Assembly: GCF_005502435.1 (NCBI RefSeq)
Contig: NZ_SCOU01000001.1
Coordinates: 124,001 to 188,000, forward strand
Source: Methylobacillus flagellatus
GTDB taxonomy: Bacteria > Pseudomonadota > Gammaproteobacteria > Burkholderiales > Methylophilaceae
Length of the DNA stretch: 64,000 bases
Direction: 5' to 3'
The notes under the pieces are model-generated. The model had not been told where the DNA came from. It made no database searches and saw only the letters and a list, made by a program, of their open reading frames with translations. The position numbers and the translations under genes were made by a program. The first letter of the stretch is position 1, and the number at the start of each line of letters is the position of its first letter. Shown here piece after piece: positions 55,013-62,862 of this stretch.

Positions 55013-55510
55013 CTACTTGGGCAGGGCTTTCAGTGCCTTGTCGGTGATATCCACACCCTTTTTGCCTACATAAGCGGCGGTGCCATACAGCACCAGATCA
55101 TAACCTTCCGCCTTGGCGATGCTTTCCACGGCCTTGTTGACGCGGTCCTGCAACTTGTTGCGTTCCTGCTCTTTGCGCAGTTCGAAATCTTCCGCCAGCT
55201 CGCGTTGTTTGCGGTTGTAATCCACCTTCTGGTTGTTGAGTGCTTCGGTACGCTTGTCGAAGTCGGCTTTGGCCAGTTTGGCGCTTTCTTTACTGAGCGC
55301 GGCTTCTTTGGCGTCGATCTCCTTCTTGAGCTTTTCGAGGGCTGCCTGGCGACCAGAGAATTCCTTGAGCAGCAGTTTGCCGCTTTCATCTGCTTGTGGC
55401 GATTGCATGATCTTGACCAGCTGGATATAGCCTATCTTGGTCGCTGCATGCGCTTGTGCACACAGCAGACAGCTGCTCAGCAGCATGGTTAATGTGAGCC
55501 ATTTTTTCAA
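55013..55510 (-). CDS. Skp/OmpH-family periplasmic chaperone
   Basis: A 165-residue protein with a signal peptide (KKWLTLTMLLSSCLLCAQAHA) and a long coiled-coil arm of Lys/Glu/Ala-rich heptads (FSGRQAALEKLKKEIDAKEAALSKESAKL). It closes with a beta segment GYDLVLYGTAAYVGKKGVDITDKALKAL, the OmpH/Skp fold. A TTG at 55508-55510 is chosen as start: GGAGGAG lies 7 nt upstream and the signal peptide then begins at residue 1. The in-frame ATG at 55546 lies upstream of that ribosome site and would add basic residues before it. It lies apart from the usual skp-bamA context, so it may be a paralogue. Confidence 0.85.
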   Translation of the reverse strand: MKKWLTLTMLLSSCLLCAQAHAATKIGYIQLVKIMQSPQADESGKLLLKEFSGRQAALEKLKKEIDAKEAALSKESAKLAKADFDKRTEALNNQKVDYNRKQRELAEDFELRKEQERNKLQDRVNKAVESIAKAEGYDLVLYGTAAYVGKKGVDITDKALKALPK

Positions 55511-55576
55511 TGTGATTCTCCTCCTTCGTTTTGCTGGCCAGTCCATGATAACCCAAACCTAGCGACGTGGTCGCCG

Positions 55577-56338
55577 TCAGCTTGCAGCCTGGCCATGAAA
55601 AGTTTGCCCCGAGACACCTGCGCTGTCAGGGCCCAGCAGATACAGATATAGAGGCAGCAAAGCCGATGCTGCTGGCAGGGCTGCATGCTTTTCACCCGGA
55701 TGGGAACGCCTGCGTTGCGGTGATTGTACCGGGCCGGGGATCAGGGTGTTGAAGCGCAGTTGCGGCTGATTTTCCAACTCTTGCGCCCACAACTGCCACA
55801 TGAAGTGCGCAGCATGTTTGCTGACGGCGTGGCTACCCCAGTAGGCGCCTGGCGTTTCTGCAGCGCTGCTCGCGGTATACACTACGCTGGCATCCGTGGC
55901 ACGTTGCAGCAGTGGCAGGCAGGCCTTGGTGAGTGCAAAGGGGGCGGTGAGATTGACGCGCAGCATCTGTTCCATGCCTTGCTGGGTCTCGCGCTGCAGC
56001 GGTGTGAGGGTGTCGAACTGCGCTGCATTGTGCAGGATGCCATCCAGACGACCCAGTTGCTGATAAAGGCCTTCGGCCAGGTTGAGGTAGTCCTGCTCAG
56101 TCGCCTTGGCCAGGTCCATGGGGAAGATCAGGGGTTCTGCGTGCCCGGCCGCTACGATGTCGTCGTAGACCGCTTCCAGCATGCGACTCTTGCGGCCCAG
56201 CAGGATCACCGTGGCGCCATAGGCGGCACAATGTTTGGCAACTTCTGCACCCAGGCCTTGGCCTGCGCCAGTGATCAGGATGACACGTTCAGCGAGCAAG
56301 CCGGCTGGCGGCTGGTAATGCGAGTAATCAAATGCCAT
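55577..56338 (-). CDS. YciK-like SDR protein with altered active site
   Basis: A 253-residue short-chain dehydrogenase of the YciK type. The cofactor motif is TGAGQGLG, NNAG is replaced by HNAAQ, and the Ser block is YTASSAAE (Ser157). The catalytic YxxxK reads HAVSK (His170, Lys174): the Tyr is His. The rest of the family pattern (YWGSHAVSKHAAHFMWQLWAQEL) is kept, so the frame is sound. It starts 3 nt after the RND pump gene on the same strand, suggesting cotranscription. Redox activity is doubtful; a structural or regulatory role is possible. Confidence 0.82.
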   Translation of the reverse strand: MAFDYSHYQPPAGLLAERVILITGAGQGLGAEVAKHCAAYGATVILLGRKSRMLEAVYDDIVAAGHAEPLIFPMDLAKATEQDYLNLAEGLYQQLGRLDGILHNAAQFDTLTPLQRETQQGMEQMLRVNLTAPFALTKACLPLLQRATDASVVYTASSAAETPGAYWGSHAVSKHAAHFMWQLWAQELENQPQLRFNTLIPGPVQSPQRRRSHPGEKHAALPAASALLPLYLYLLGPDSAGVSGQTFHGQAAS

Positions 56339-56341
56339 GGG

Positions 56342-59300
56342 TCAATCTTGTTGCCTGCGTGTGAATCTGCCGAAATGCAGCATGATGGTCGGTAATATCA
56401 GTAAGTTAAGAATCGTGGAGGTGACCAGGCCACCGACGATGATGGTGGCCATGGGGCCTTCGATCTCGCGGCCCGGCTGTCCGCTGCCAGCCGCCAGCGG
56501 CAGCAATCCCAGCGCGGTGACCAGTGCCGTCATCAGGATGGAAGGCAGGCGTTCGCTGGCGCCACGTATCGCCGTTTCCAGACCCCATACGCAACCTTCA
56601 TGGTCGACCAGATGCTGAAAATGCGAGACCAGCATGATGGAGTTGCGCAGCGTGATGCCGAACAGGGTGACAAAGCCGACCAGCGAGCCCAATGATACCC
56701 AGCCGCCGGTCAACATCACCGCCAGCACCCCACCGATCAGCGCGAATGGCAGGTTGGCGAAGGTCAGCAGCAGGTTACGCAGACGTCCGAACGCGATGTA
56801 CAGCATCAGGAAGATGCCGGCTGCTGCAAAAATGGAATGCACGATCAGGTCTTCACGGGCCTGAGATTGCGCTTCTGCTGCCCCGGTGAATTCCAGATAG
56901 TTGCCGGGGCTGATGCGCACGTCCTGATTGATGCGTTCGCGCAGGTCTTTGCTGAAGGCGCTGAGGTCGCGCTCATGGATGTTGGCCGTCACGGTCTGGA
57001 TGCGTTTGGCGCCGGAATGCAGGATCTTGGAACGGCCGTTCTCCTGACGGATGTCGGCGACATCCTGCAGACGCAGCAAGCGCCCGTCCGGCGTCAGCAA
57101 GGGCAGTTCTGCCACCTGCAGGATATGCTGGCGCGCTTCTGGCGCCAGCACCACGCTCACACCGATGACCTTGTTGCCCTGATAGACCTGGGTGACCGGC
57201 ACGCTCTGGTAAGCCACACGTATGGTTTCCAGCACATCCACCGCTTGCAGCCCCCATTGCAGCAATTTTTCGTTGCGCAGGCGTATCACCAGCTGCGGAC
57301 TGCCTGGCGGCGATTGCACGGTCACATCGGTGGCGCCTGGCACGCTGGCCAGGGCAGCCGCCACGGCCTGCGCATCGCGGTCCAGTGCATCCAGATTCAG
57401 GCCGTAGATGTTGATGACCACGGCGGCGGCATAACCGGAGATGGTCTCTTCGATACGCTCCGTCAAAAAAGTATTGATGGCAAATGTCACGCCGGGAATG
57501 GGCGCGCGCTGGATTGTGCCGGGTGAGCTGCCGTCGGCGATGTTTTCAGCACTGGGTTCGAGCTCATCGCCATCATCATCCAGATCCTGGCCGGCCAGTG
57601 TTTCACGGATCTCTTCCAGAACACGGCGTTGTTCTTCGCCAGAAATCGGACCCATTTCGATCTCGAATTCACTGTAATGGGTGCCAAAGGTATCTGCCCC
57701 GTTCTCAGCACGACCTACCCACTGCACGATGGAACGTATGCCTTCGATCTTGCTGAGCATTTCTTGTATTTGCTTGCCTATGCGTAGCGACTCCTGCTCC
57801 GAGGTGCCCGGTACCGTGGTCATGTGCATGATGTAATGGCCTTCATGCAGGTTGGGGATGAATTGGCTTTTGAACAGGATCAGGATGCTCAAGCCTACTG
57901 CAATGAACACCACGGACAGGCCTATGGTGAGCCGGTAACGGTGTTCAATGCGGCGTAGCAGGGACACATAGCGCTGCTTGATGCTGCGGATCACCGGGGA
58001 ATCCTCGCTGTCCAGTCTGGCCTTGCCCAGCATCAGATAGCACAAGGCCGGCGTCAGTGTCAGTGCGACCACCAGCGAAGCCAGGATGGCGGCGATGTAG
58101 GCAAGACCGAGCGGCGTGAACAGCTTGCCGGCCACGCCACCCAGTGTCAGTAGTGGCACGAACACCAGCGCCACGATGATGGTGGCATACACGACGGAGC
58201 TGCGCACTTCCATGGAAGCGGTGTAGACCACCTGGAAGATGCTGCGTGGATTTTCCAACAGACGGTTTTCGCGTAAGCGGCGGAAGATGTTCTCGGTGTC
58301 GATGATGGCGTCGTCCACCACTTCACCCAGTGCGATAGCAAGGCCACCCAATACCATGATATTCAATCCGATATTGAAATGATGCAGGATCACGATCGCC
58401 GATAGCAGGGACAAGGGGATGGCGGTGGCCGAGATGAAGGCGGTACGTGCATTGAACAGGAACAGGAACAGCACGGCGATGACCAGTATCGAGCCGATGA
58501 TGATGTCGGTACGCACACCTTCGATCGCGGTCTCGATGAAATTCGATGGCCGGAACAGCCCTTCATGCAGTTTTACCTGCTCTGCTTCCAGCGAGGGTTT
58601 CAGTGCCTGCAGGGATTTCTCGATGGCTTTGGTTACCGCATAGGTGTTGGCGCCTAGCTGACTCTGTATGGAGAGGTAGATGCCGGATTTGCCGTCGATG
58701 GCGGCTGCGCTGATGGATGGTGCCGCGCCTTCGACCACACGTCCCACATCCCCCAGGCGTATGGTCTGACCATTGCGTTGCAACAAGGTGGTCTGTGCCA
58801 GTTGTTCGGGCGTGAGCGCCTGGCCTTCGCTGTTGATGACGATGCGCTGGTTGCTGTTCTCGATATAGCCGTTGCCGCGCACCCCGGTGGCTTTTGCGGC
58901 GGCATCCGTCACTTGCTGCAGTGACAAACCATAATGCACCAGCTTGTCCGGTTCCACCTGTATCTGGTATTGCCGGACCTGACCACCGAACACATTGACA
59001 TCAGCCACGCCGGGAATGGCCAGCAGGTGCGGGCGCACCGTCCAGTCCACCAGGGTGCGCAGTTCCATCAGGCTGCGTTTGTCCGAGGTCAGGCCTATGC
59101 CCAGCACCGTGCTGGCAGAGGAGGTGAGCGGGGTGATGTTGGGGGTGATGCCGCGTGGCAGGCGGTTGCTCAGCGTGGCCAGGCGTTCGGCGATGACCTG
59201 GCGGTTGCGGTACACATCGGTATGTTCATCGAAGATGATGGTCACGATGGACAGGCCGGGGATGGATTGCGAACGCATGCTGGCGATGCCCACGGTGCCT

Positions 59301-59521
59301 GCGATGCTGTTCTCGATGGGCTGCGTGACCAGTGATTCCACCAGTTCGGCGGACAGGCCCACCGACTCGCTCTGGATAACCACCTGGGTGGGCGAGAACT
59401 CCGGGAACACATCCAGATTGCTGCGACTCAGCGTGAAGATGCCATACAGCACCAGCAGGCTGGCGAGCGCGATGATCACGCCACTGAAGCGAATGGAGAA
59501 GCGGACCAGCGCTGACATCAT
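56342..59521 (-). CDS. Heavy-metal-type RND efflux pump (CzcA/CusA family)
   Basis: A 1059-residue inner-membrane proton-antiport pump. Features: N-terminal membrane helix, the LDVFPEFSPTQVVIQSES porter segment, the second membrane cluster from about residue 340, and the HME helix-4 motif ALGEVVDDAIIDTENI (Asp403, Asp404, Asp408, Glu410). This differs from the DFGxxVDGAVVxxEN of CzcA/CusA. The C-terminal membrane cluster ends with LGLLPLAAGSG. The motif indicates a less studied HME branch; the metal or other substrate is undetermined. It forms an operon with an adaptor (59603-60685) and an outer-membrane factor (60682-62223), giving a complete tripartite efflux system. Confidence 0.9.
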   Translation of the reverse strand: MMSALVRFSIRFSGVIIALASLLVLYGIFTLSRSNLDVFPEFSPTQVVIQSESVGLSAELVESLVTQPIENSIAGTVGIASMRSQSIPGLSIVTIIFDEHTDVYRNRQVIAERLATLSNRLPRGITPNITPLTSSASTVLGIGLTSDKRSLMELRTLVDWTVRPHLLAIPGVADVNVFGGQVRQYQIQVEPDKLVHYGLSLQQVTDAAAKATGVRGNGYIENSNQRIVINSEGQALTPEQLAQTTLLQRNGQTIRLGDVGRVVEGAAPSISAAAIDGKSGIYLSIQSQLGANTYAVTKAIEKSLQALKPSLEAEQVKLHEGLFRPSNFIETAIEGVRTDIIIGSILVIAVLFLFLFNARTAFISATAIPLSLLSAIVILHHFNIGLNIMVLGGLAIALGEVVDDAIIDTENIFRRLRENRLLENPRSIFQVVYTASMEVRSSVVYATIIVALVFVPLLTLGGVAGKLFTPLGLAYIAAILASLVVALTLTPALCYLMLGKARLDSEDSPVIRSIKQRYVSLLRRIEHRYRLTIGLSVVFIAVGLSILILFKSQFIPNLHEGHYIMHMTTVPGTSEQESLRIGKQIQEMLSKIEGIRSIVQWVGRAENGADTFGTHYSEFEIEMGPISGEEQRRVLEEIRETLAGQDLDDDGDELEPSAENIADGSSPGTIQRAPIPGVTFAINTFLTERIEETISGYAAAVVINIYGLNLDALDRDAQAVAAALASVPGATDVTVQSPPGSPQLVIRLRNEKLLQWGLQAVDVLETIRVAYQSVPVTQVYQGNKVIGVSVVLAPEARQHILQVAELPLLTPDGRLLRLQDVADIRQENGRSKILHSGAKRIQTVTANIHERDLSAFSKDLRERINQDVRISPGNYLEFTGAAEAQSQAREDLIVHSIFAAAGIFLMLYIAFGRLRNLLLTFANLPFALIGGVLAVMLTGGWVSLGSLVGFVTLFGITLRNSIMLVSHFQHLVDHEGCVWGLETAIRGASERLPSILMTALVTALGLLPLAAGSGQPGREIEGPMATIIVGGLVTSTILNLLILPTIMLHFGRFTRRQQD

Positions 59522-59602
59522 GAGCGGCTGGCCTTTACGCTGTCTAGGCGATCATGGCGCGACTGCAGGTGTACGGGCCTAGGCTGGAATGACAGGCTCA
59601 TG

Positions 59603-60685
59603 TCAGTCTTCATTCTCGTTCTTGATCTGATATTTGAACTCTTCGGACAGCAGCAACTGCACGCCACTGGTGACCAGTCTGTCGCCTGCCTGCAGGCCAT
59701 CGCTGACGAACCAGCCATCGCTGGCCTGTGCATCGGTGTCGATGAGCACGCGCACGAAACGCTCGGCGCTCTCTTGCTTGTAGACCCAGGCCTTGCCGCC
59801 ATACCAGACCACGGCGGCATGTGGCACGACAACACCGCTAAGCTGAGCATTTTGTTGCTGCATACGCACCGTGACGCGCATGCCGGCGCGCAGCTCTTGC
59901 GCCGCCGTGCGGTAGTAATAGGTCTTGCCTGGCATGCCGGTGTCGATCACGGCGGCCGGGGAGACGAATTCAGCACTCAGGCTGCGGTTGGGTGCGCTGG
60001 TCGGGCTGACGCTGATGGTGCTGCGCAGTTGGGGCGCAGGCGCTTCATAGGGCAGGGTGACCTGGATCAAGGCATCCTGATGTTCAAGCAGGCGGCGTAA
60101 AAAGCTGTCCGGCGTGCCCTGAGTGGCCGCGCTGGCGAGACGTTCACCCCATTGCTGGCGCATGCTGTCGCGCAGATTAAGTGCAGTACGCTCAGCCGCT
60201 AGCTGACGCGCCTGTTCACTCTTTAGTGCTGAACGTGCCAATGCCACCGCGCGTTCGGACACATTGCGCTCATCCTGATTCAGCAATTTGAGGCGTTCAT
60301 ATTCCTGCGTGCTGGTTTCCACAGCCGCTGCCTGCACGGCGGCTTCTGCCCTGGCTTCCAGATAACGCGTGCGCAGTTCCAGCAAGGGTTGCAGATTCAC
60401 CACGATGCCCAGGCTGTTGAGCGTGGTCAAATGGCTACTGCTCTGGATGCTGCTGGTCGCGATACCGCTCTGCTGCTGGGTCAGTGCGTTCAAGGTCACG
60501 ATGGTCGCGCCATTGTCGGTGCTGACCAAGTTAGGTGTTTCGATCTCTTCTTCAGTCTCGCCTATCATCGCGTTGTATTCATCCTGACCATAAAAGATCA
60601 GCATCCAGAACAGGATGATGATCAGCAAGGCCTGCAGCGCGACGATGGTGGTGGTTTTTTTTGTGGTGATGGTCTTTGTGCTCAT
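59603..60685 (-). CDS. RND efflux periplasmic adaptor subunit
   Basis: A 360-residue membrane-fusion protein. The N terminus is a membrane anchor (TIVALQALLIIILFWMLIFYG), not a lipobox. An alpha-hairpin (LRTRYLEARAEAAVQAAAVETSTQEYERLKLLNQDERNVSERAVALARSAL region) is flanked by beta-barrel parts with PGKTYYYRTAAQELRAGMRVTVRM and WVYKQESAERFVRVLI, the usual CusB/CzcB order. The 4-nt overlap with the upstream outer-membrane gene (ATGA) and the 81-nt gap before the pump define the operon. A half copy of the GTCATTCCAGC repeat lies in that gap (59583-59593). No His-rich metal segment is seen. Confidence 0.87.
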   Translation of the reverse strand: MSTKTITTKKTTTIVALQALLIIILFWMLIFYGQDEYNAMIGETEEEIETPNLVSTDNGATIVTLNALTQQQSGIATSSIQSSSHLTTLNSLGIVVNLQPLLELRTRYLEARAEAAVQAAAVETSTQEYERLKLLNQDERNVSERAVALARSALKSEQARQLAAERTALNLRDSMRQQWGERLASAATQGTPDSFLRRLLEHQDALIQVTLPYEAPAPQLRSTISVSPTSAPNRSLSAEFVSPAAVIDTGMPGKTYYYRTAAQELRAGMRVTVRMQQQNAQLSGVVVPHAAVVWYGGKAWVYKQESAERFVRVLIDTDAQASDGWFVSDGLQAGDRLVTSGVQLLLSEEFKYQIKNENED

Positions 60686-62223
60686 TGTCCGGGCTCCTGC
60701 CGCGTCGATGCATCATTGCGCTGTGCCTGTGGCGGTGTACCCGGTTTTGATGGGGCAGGGGCCACTGTCAGGTCGTTTCCAATATCGCTGCGCGGCCCAG
60801 TATCACTGCGCGGCCCAGTATCGCCACGCAGTCCGGGGGGCACGCTGGAGTCGCTGTGCAAGGGGCGTTGCAGCACCTGTTCAAGTTCCAGTGTGGCGCG
60901 TTGTAACTGTTCTGCGGCCAGCAGCTTGTTCTCACGGCTTTGCAGGCGATTGAGATCGGCTTCGGCCAGTTGCAGACGGTCGATGAGACCGCGTTCGAAC
61001 TGGCGCTGCAGCTGCGAGAAATGCTGGTCTTCAGCCTGATACAGACGTTCGGCCTGCGCCAGAAAATCAAGCGCAGCGCCATAGTTGGCGCGACTTCTGG
61101 CAAGGTTGGACAGTACGCCCGCTTGCAGTACATCGAATTGTGCTGCTTCGGTCTCGCGCAAAGCGCGTGCTTCGGCGATCAGCCCCTGATTCTTGTTGGC
61201 GATATTGAGCAGGCTGGCGATGCCAAGTTGCCACAAGCGATCACCCTGGTCGAACATATAGCCCGGTGACAGCGAGAAATCCGGGTATTGGCGTGCGATC
61301 TCCAGCCGCAGATTGGCCTCGGCCGCACTGTAGCGCGCCAGAGCGGCGCGGATATCCAGCCGGTTGAGCAGTGCGGCCTGCTGCAATGCAGCGCTATCCA
61401 GTGGCAGGGCCTGTTGCATACGTTCAGGTTCCCAGTCACGCAGGGGAAGCCGCTCCAATGTCGTCTCGCTAAGCCCGCTACTGTAGGCAAGTGCGGCCTT
61501 GCGGGCGGGCAGTTTCGCTTGTTCGACGCCTAGCAGTTGCTGGCCACGCAACAGTTCCAGTTTGACGCGATTGAGTTCGCTGCTGCCCAGCATGCCAAGT
61601 TCAAAGCGTTTCTGCAGCATGTCGGCTTGCGCCTGTTGCACCGCCACACGTTGCTGATAGTAAGCGATGCGTTGCAGTGTCATCTGATAATCCAGCCAAT
61701 GGCTGGCAACACGGCTATACACTTGCCAGGCGGCCTGGGCGATCTCGATGCGTCTGGCTTCGGAAAGGGCGGTCGCGCGTGCCGTGCGGGCTTCGATCTT
61801 GCCTGCCGTGATGATGGGGATCTCCAGCGACAGACCGAAAGTCCAGGGCGATTCGCCGGACTGGGCTTCCCGGTTGTTCTCGATCTCTGCACCCAGTTTT
61901 GGGTTGGGCCGCTGGCGCGCCGTGATCTCGGCGGCCACCGCAGCTTGCCACTGCGCGCGTGCCAGTTGCAGATCTGGGTGGAAATACAATGCAGTGAGGC
62001 CCAGTTCGGCCAGTCCCCACTGCTGCAAGGGCAGCGATTGATAGCCATAGCTGCTCAGATAGGCCTGGAACTCCTGGCTTAGCGGGTCAGCAGATTGCAG
62101 TTTGGCCGCACGGTGTTCGGCTTGCAGTGGCTTGGGCTGGTAGGTTTGCAGGCCGCAGCTGGCAAGCAGCAGGGCCGACAGTGCATAGCCCAAGTAGCGT
62201 GTGCGGTGACTCAGGCCATGCAT
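60682..62223 (-). CDS. TolC-family outer-membrane lipoprotein of the efflux system
   Basis: A 513-residue OMF protein with a type II signal: the segment ALSALLLASCGLQ has a lipobox and lipidated Cys23. Two TolC/OEP repeats follow, rich in Gln/Ala/Leu/Arg helices (AELGLTALYFHPDLQLARAQWQAAVAAEI; NIANKNQGLIAEARALRETEAAQFDVLQAG). The C terminus adds about 70 low-complexity residues with the GDTGPRSDTGPRSDIG repeat (60784-60837). It overlaps the adaptor gene by 4 nt. As in CusC/CzcC it would complete the channel from pump to outside. Confidence 0.88.
   Translation of the reverse strand: MHGLSHRTRYLGYALSALLLASCGLQTYQPKPLQAEHRAAKLQSADPLSQEFQAYLSSYGYQSLPLQQWGLAELGLTALYFHPDLQLARAQWQAAVAAEITARQRPNPKLGAEIENNREAQSGESPWTFGLSLEIPIITAGKIEARTARATALSEARRIEIAQAAWQVYSRVASHWLDYQMTLQRIAYYQQRVAVQQAQADMLQKRFELGMLGSSELNRVKLELLRGQQLLGVEQAKLPARKAALAYSSGLSETTLERLPLRDWEPERMQQALPLDSAALQQAALLNRLDIRAALARYSAAEANLRLEIARQYPDFSLSPGYMFDQGDRLWQLGIASLLNIANKNQGLIAEARALRETEAAQFDVLQAGVLSNLARSRANYGAALDFLAQAERLYQAEDQHFSQLQRQFERGLIDRLQLAEADLNRLQSRENKLLAAEQLQRATLELEQVLQRPLHSDSSVPPGLRGDTGPRSDTGPRSDIGNDLTVAPAPSKPGTPPQAQRNDASTRQEPGQ
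60784..60837. repeat. 18-bp tandem repeat in the OMF C terminus
   Basis: ATCGCTGCGCGGCCCAGT (60784-60801) and ATCACTGCGCGGCCCAGT (60802-60819) differ at one base; a third, diverged unit follows (60820-60837). Because 18 bp is a multiple of three, copy number can change without a frameshift. Confidence 0.75.
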
Positions 62224-62239
62224 GATGAGTTGGGAGGCC

Positions 62240-62488
62240 TTAGCCTGCGATGCTGGCCTGGACTGAACTTAGCGCGTCACGCAGCGTCTCTTCAGTAAGC
62301 GTGTTGATACTGGCAGCCAGCAGCTCTGCGGCTTCCATGCTGCCTTTGGGCAGGTCATGGCTGTCCAGTTCGGCCACCAGGCCGGCAGCAGCGCCAGTGA
62401 CCTTGAGCAGGGCGTGGCGTTCTTTCATCAGCAGTTCGAGTTCTGCACGCAGCATGTTGACTTCTTCGGGATTGATCGTGCTGTGCAT
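62240..62488 (-). CDS. Small helical protein at the head of the efflux operon
   Basis: An 82-residue acidic, all-helical product (NPEEVNMLRAELELLMKERHALLKVTGAAAGLVAELDS ... NTLTEETLRDALSSVQASIAG). There is no signal peptide or Cys. The ATG at 62488 is chosen because the residues upstream to 62593 are unconserved in character and Cys/Pro-rich; only weak AGAAAG precedes it. It lies 17 nt before the outer-membrane gene on the same strand, so it is likely cotranscribed. I do not recognise the family; the position suggests a small accessory or regulatory role in the efflux operon. Confidence 0.6.
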   Translation of the reverse strand: MHSTINPEEVNMLRAELELLMKERHALLKVTGAAAGLVAELDSHDLPKGSMEAAELLAASINTLTEETLRDALSSVQASIAG

Positions 62489-62653
62489 GATGACTTTCTG
62501 TAAAAACTTTAAATGTAGTGGGTCGTGCGGTTTGACCCAGCATCTTGCTATCGGGATGGGGGTGCTGTCAATTGCCATGGGCCGTGTATGCAACTTGCGT
62601 AAATCAGCAGCAGCAAACTGAGGCAGATGACAGTTTAAGCACGTTCAGCCATT

Positions 62654-62681
62654 TTCGACACCGTCAGAACTAGGCTATAAT
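62654..62681 (+). promoter_or_regulatory. Promoter of tRNA-Leu (and perhaps tig)
   Basis: TATAAT (62676-62681) is an exact -10, with TTCGAC (62654-62659) 16 bp upstream as -35. Transcription would start near 62688. A hairpin CTGGC/GCCAG (62712-62730) lies in the leader before the tRNA. Confidence 0.75.
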
Positions 62682-62750
62682 CGACGACTGTTTACGGATC
62701 GTACCTAGAGGGCTGGCGAGATTTTTGCCAGTATCACCGACAACTAAATG

Positions 62751-62835
62751 GCGAAAGTGGCGGAATTGGTAGACGCACTGGATTTAGGTTCCAGCGCCGC
62801 AAGGCGTGAGAGTTCGAGTCTCTCCTTTCGCACCA
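62751..62835 (+). tRNA. tRNA-Leu(UAG)
   Basis: The acceptor GCGAAAG (62751-62757) pairs with CTTTCGC (62825-62831), followed by discriminator A and encoded CCA (62833-62835). The anticodon stem CTGGA/TCCAG encloses loop TTTAGGT, with the anticodon TAG at 62785-62787. A long variable arm, as in class II tRNAs, and the TTCGAGTC T-loop are present. It lies 27 nt before tig. Confidence 0.97.
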
Positions 62836-62862
62836 GATTATTAAGAGTTTAAGGATCTCAGC

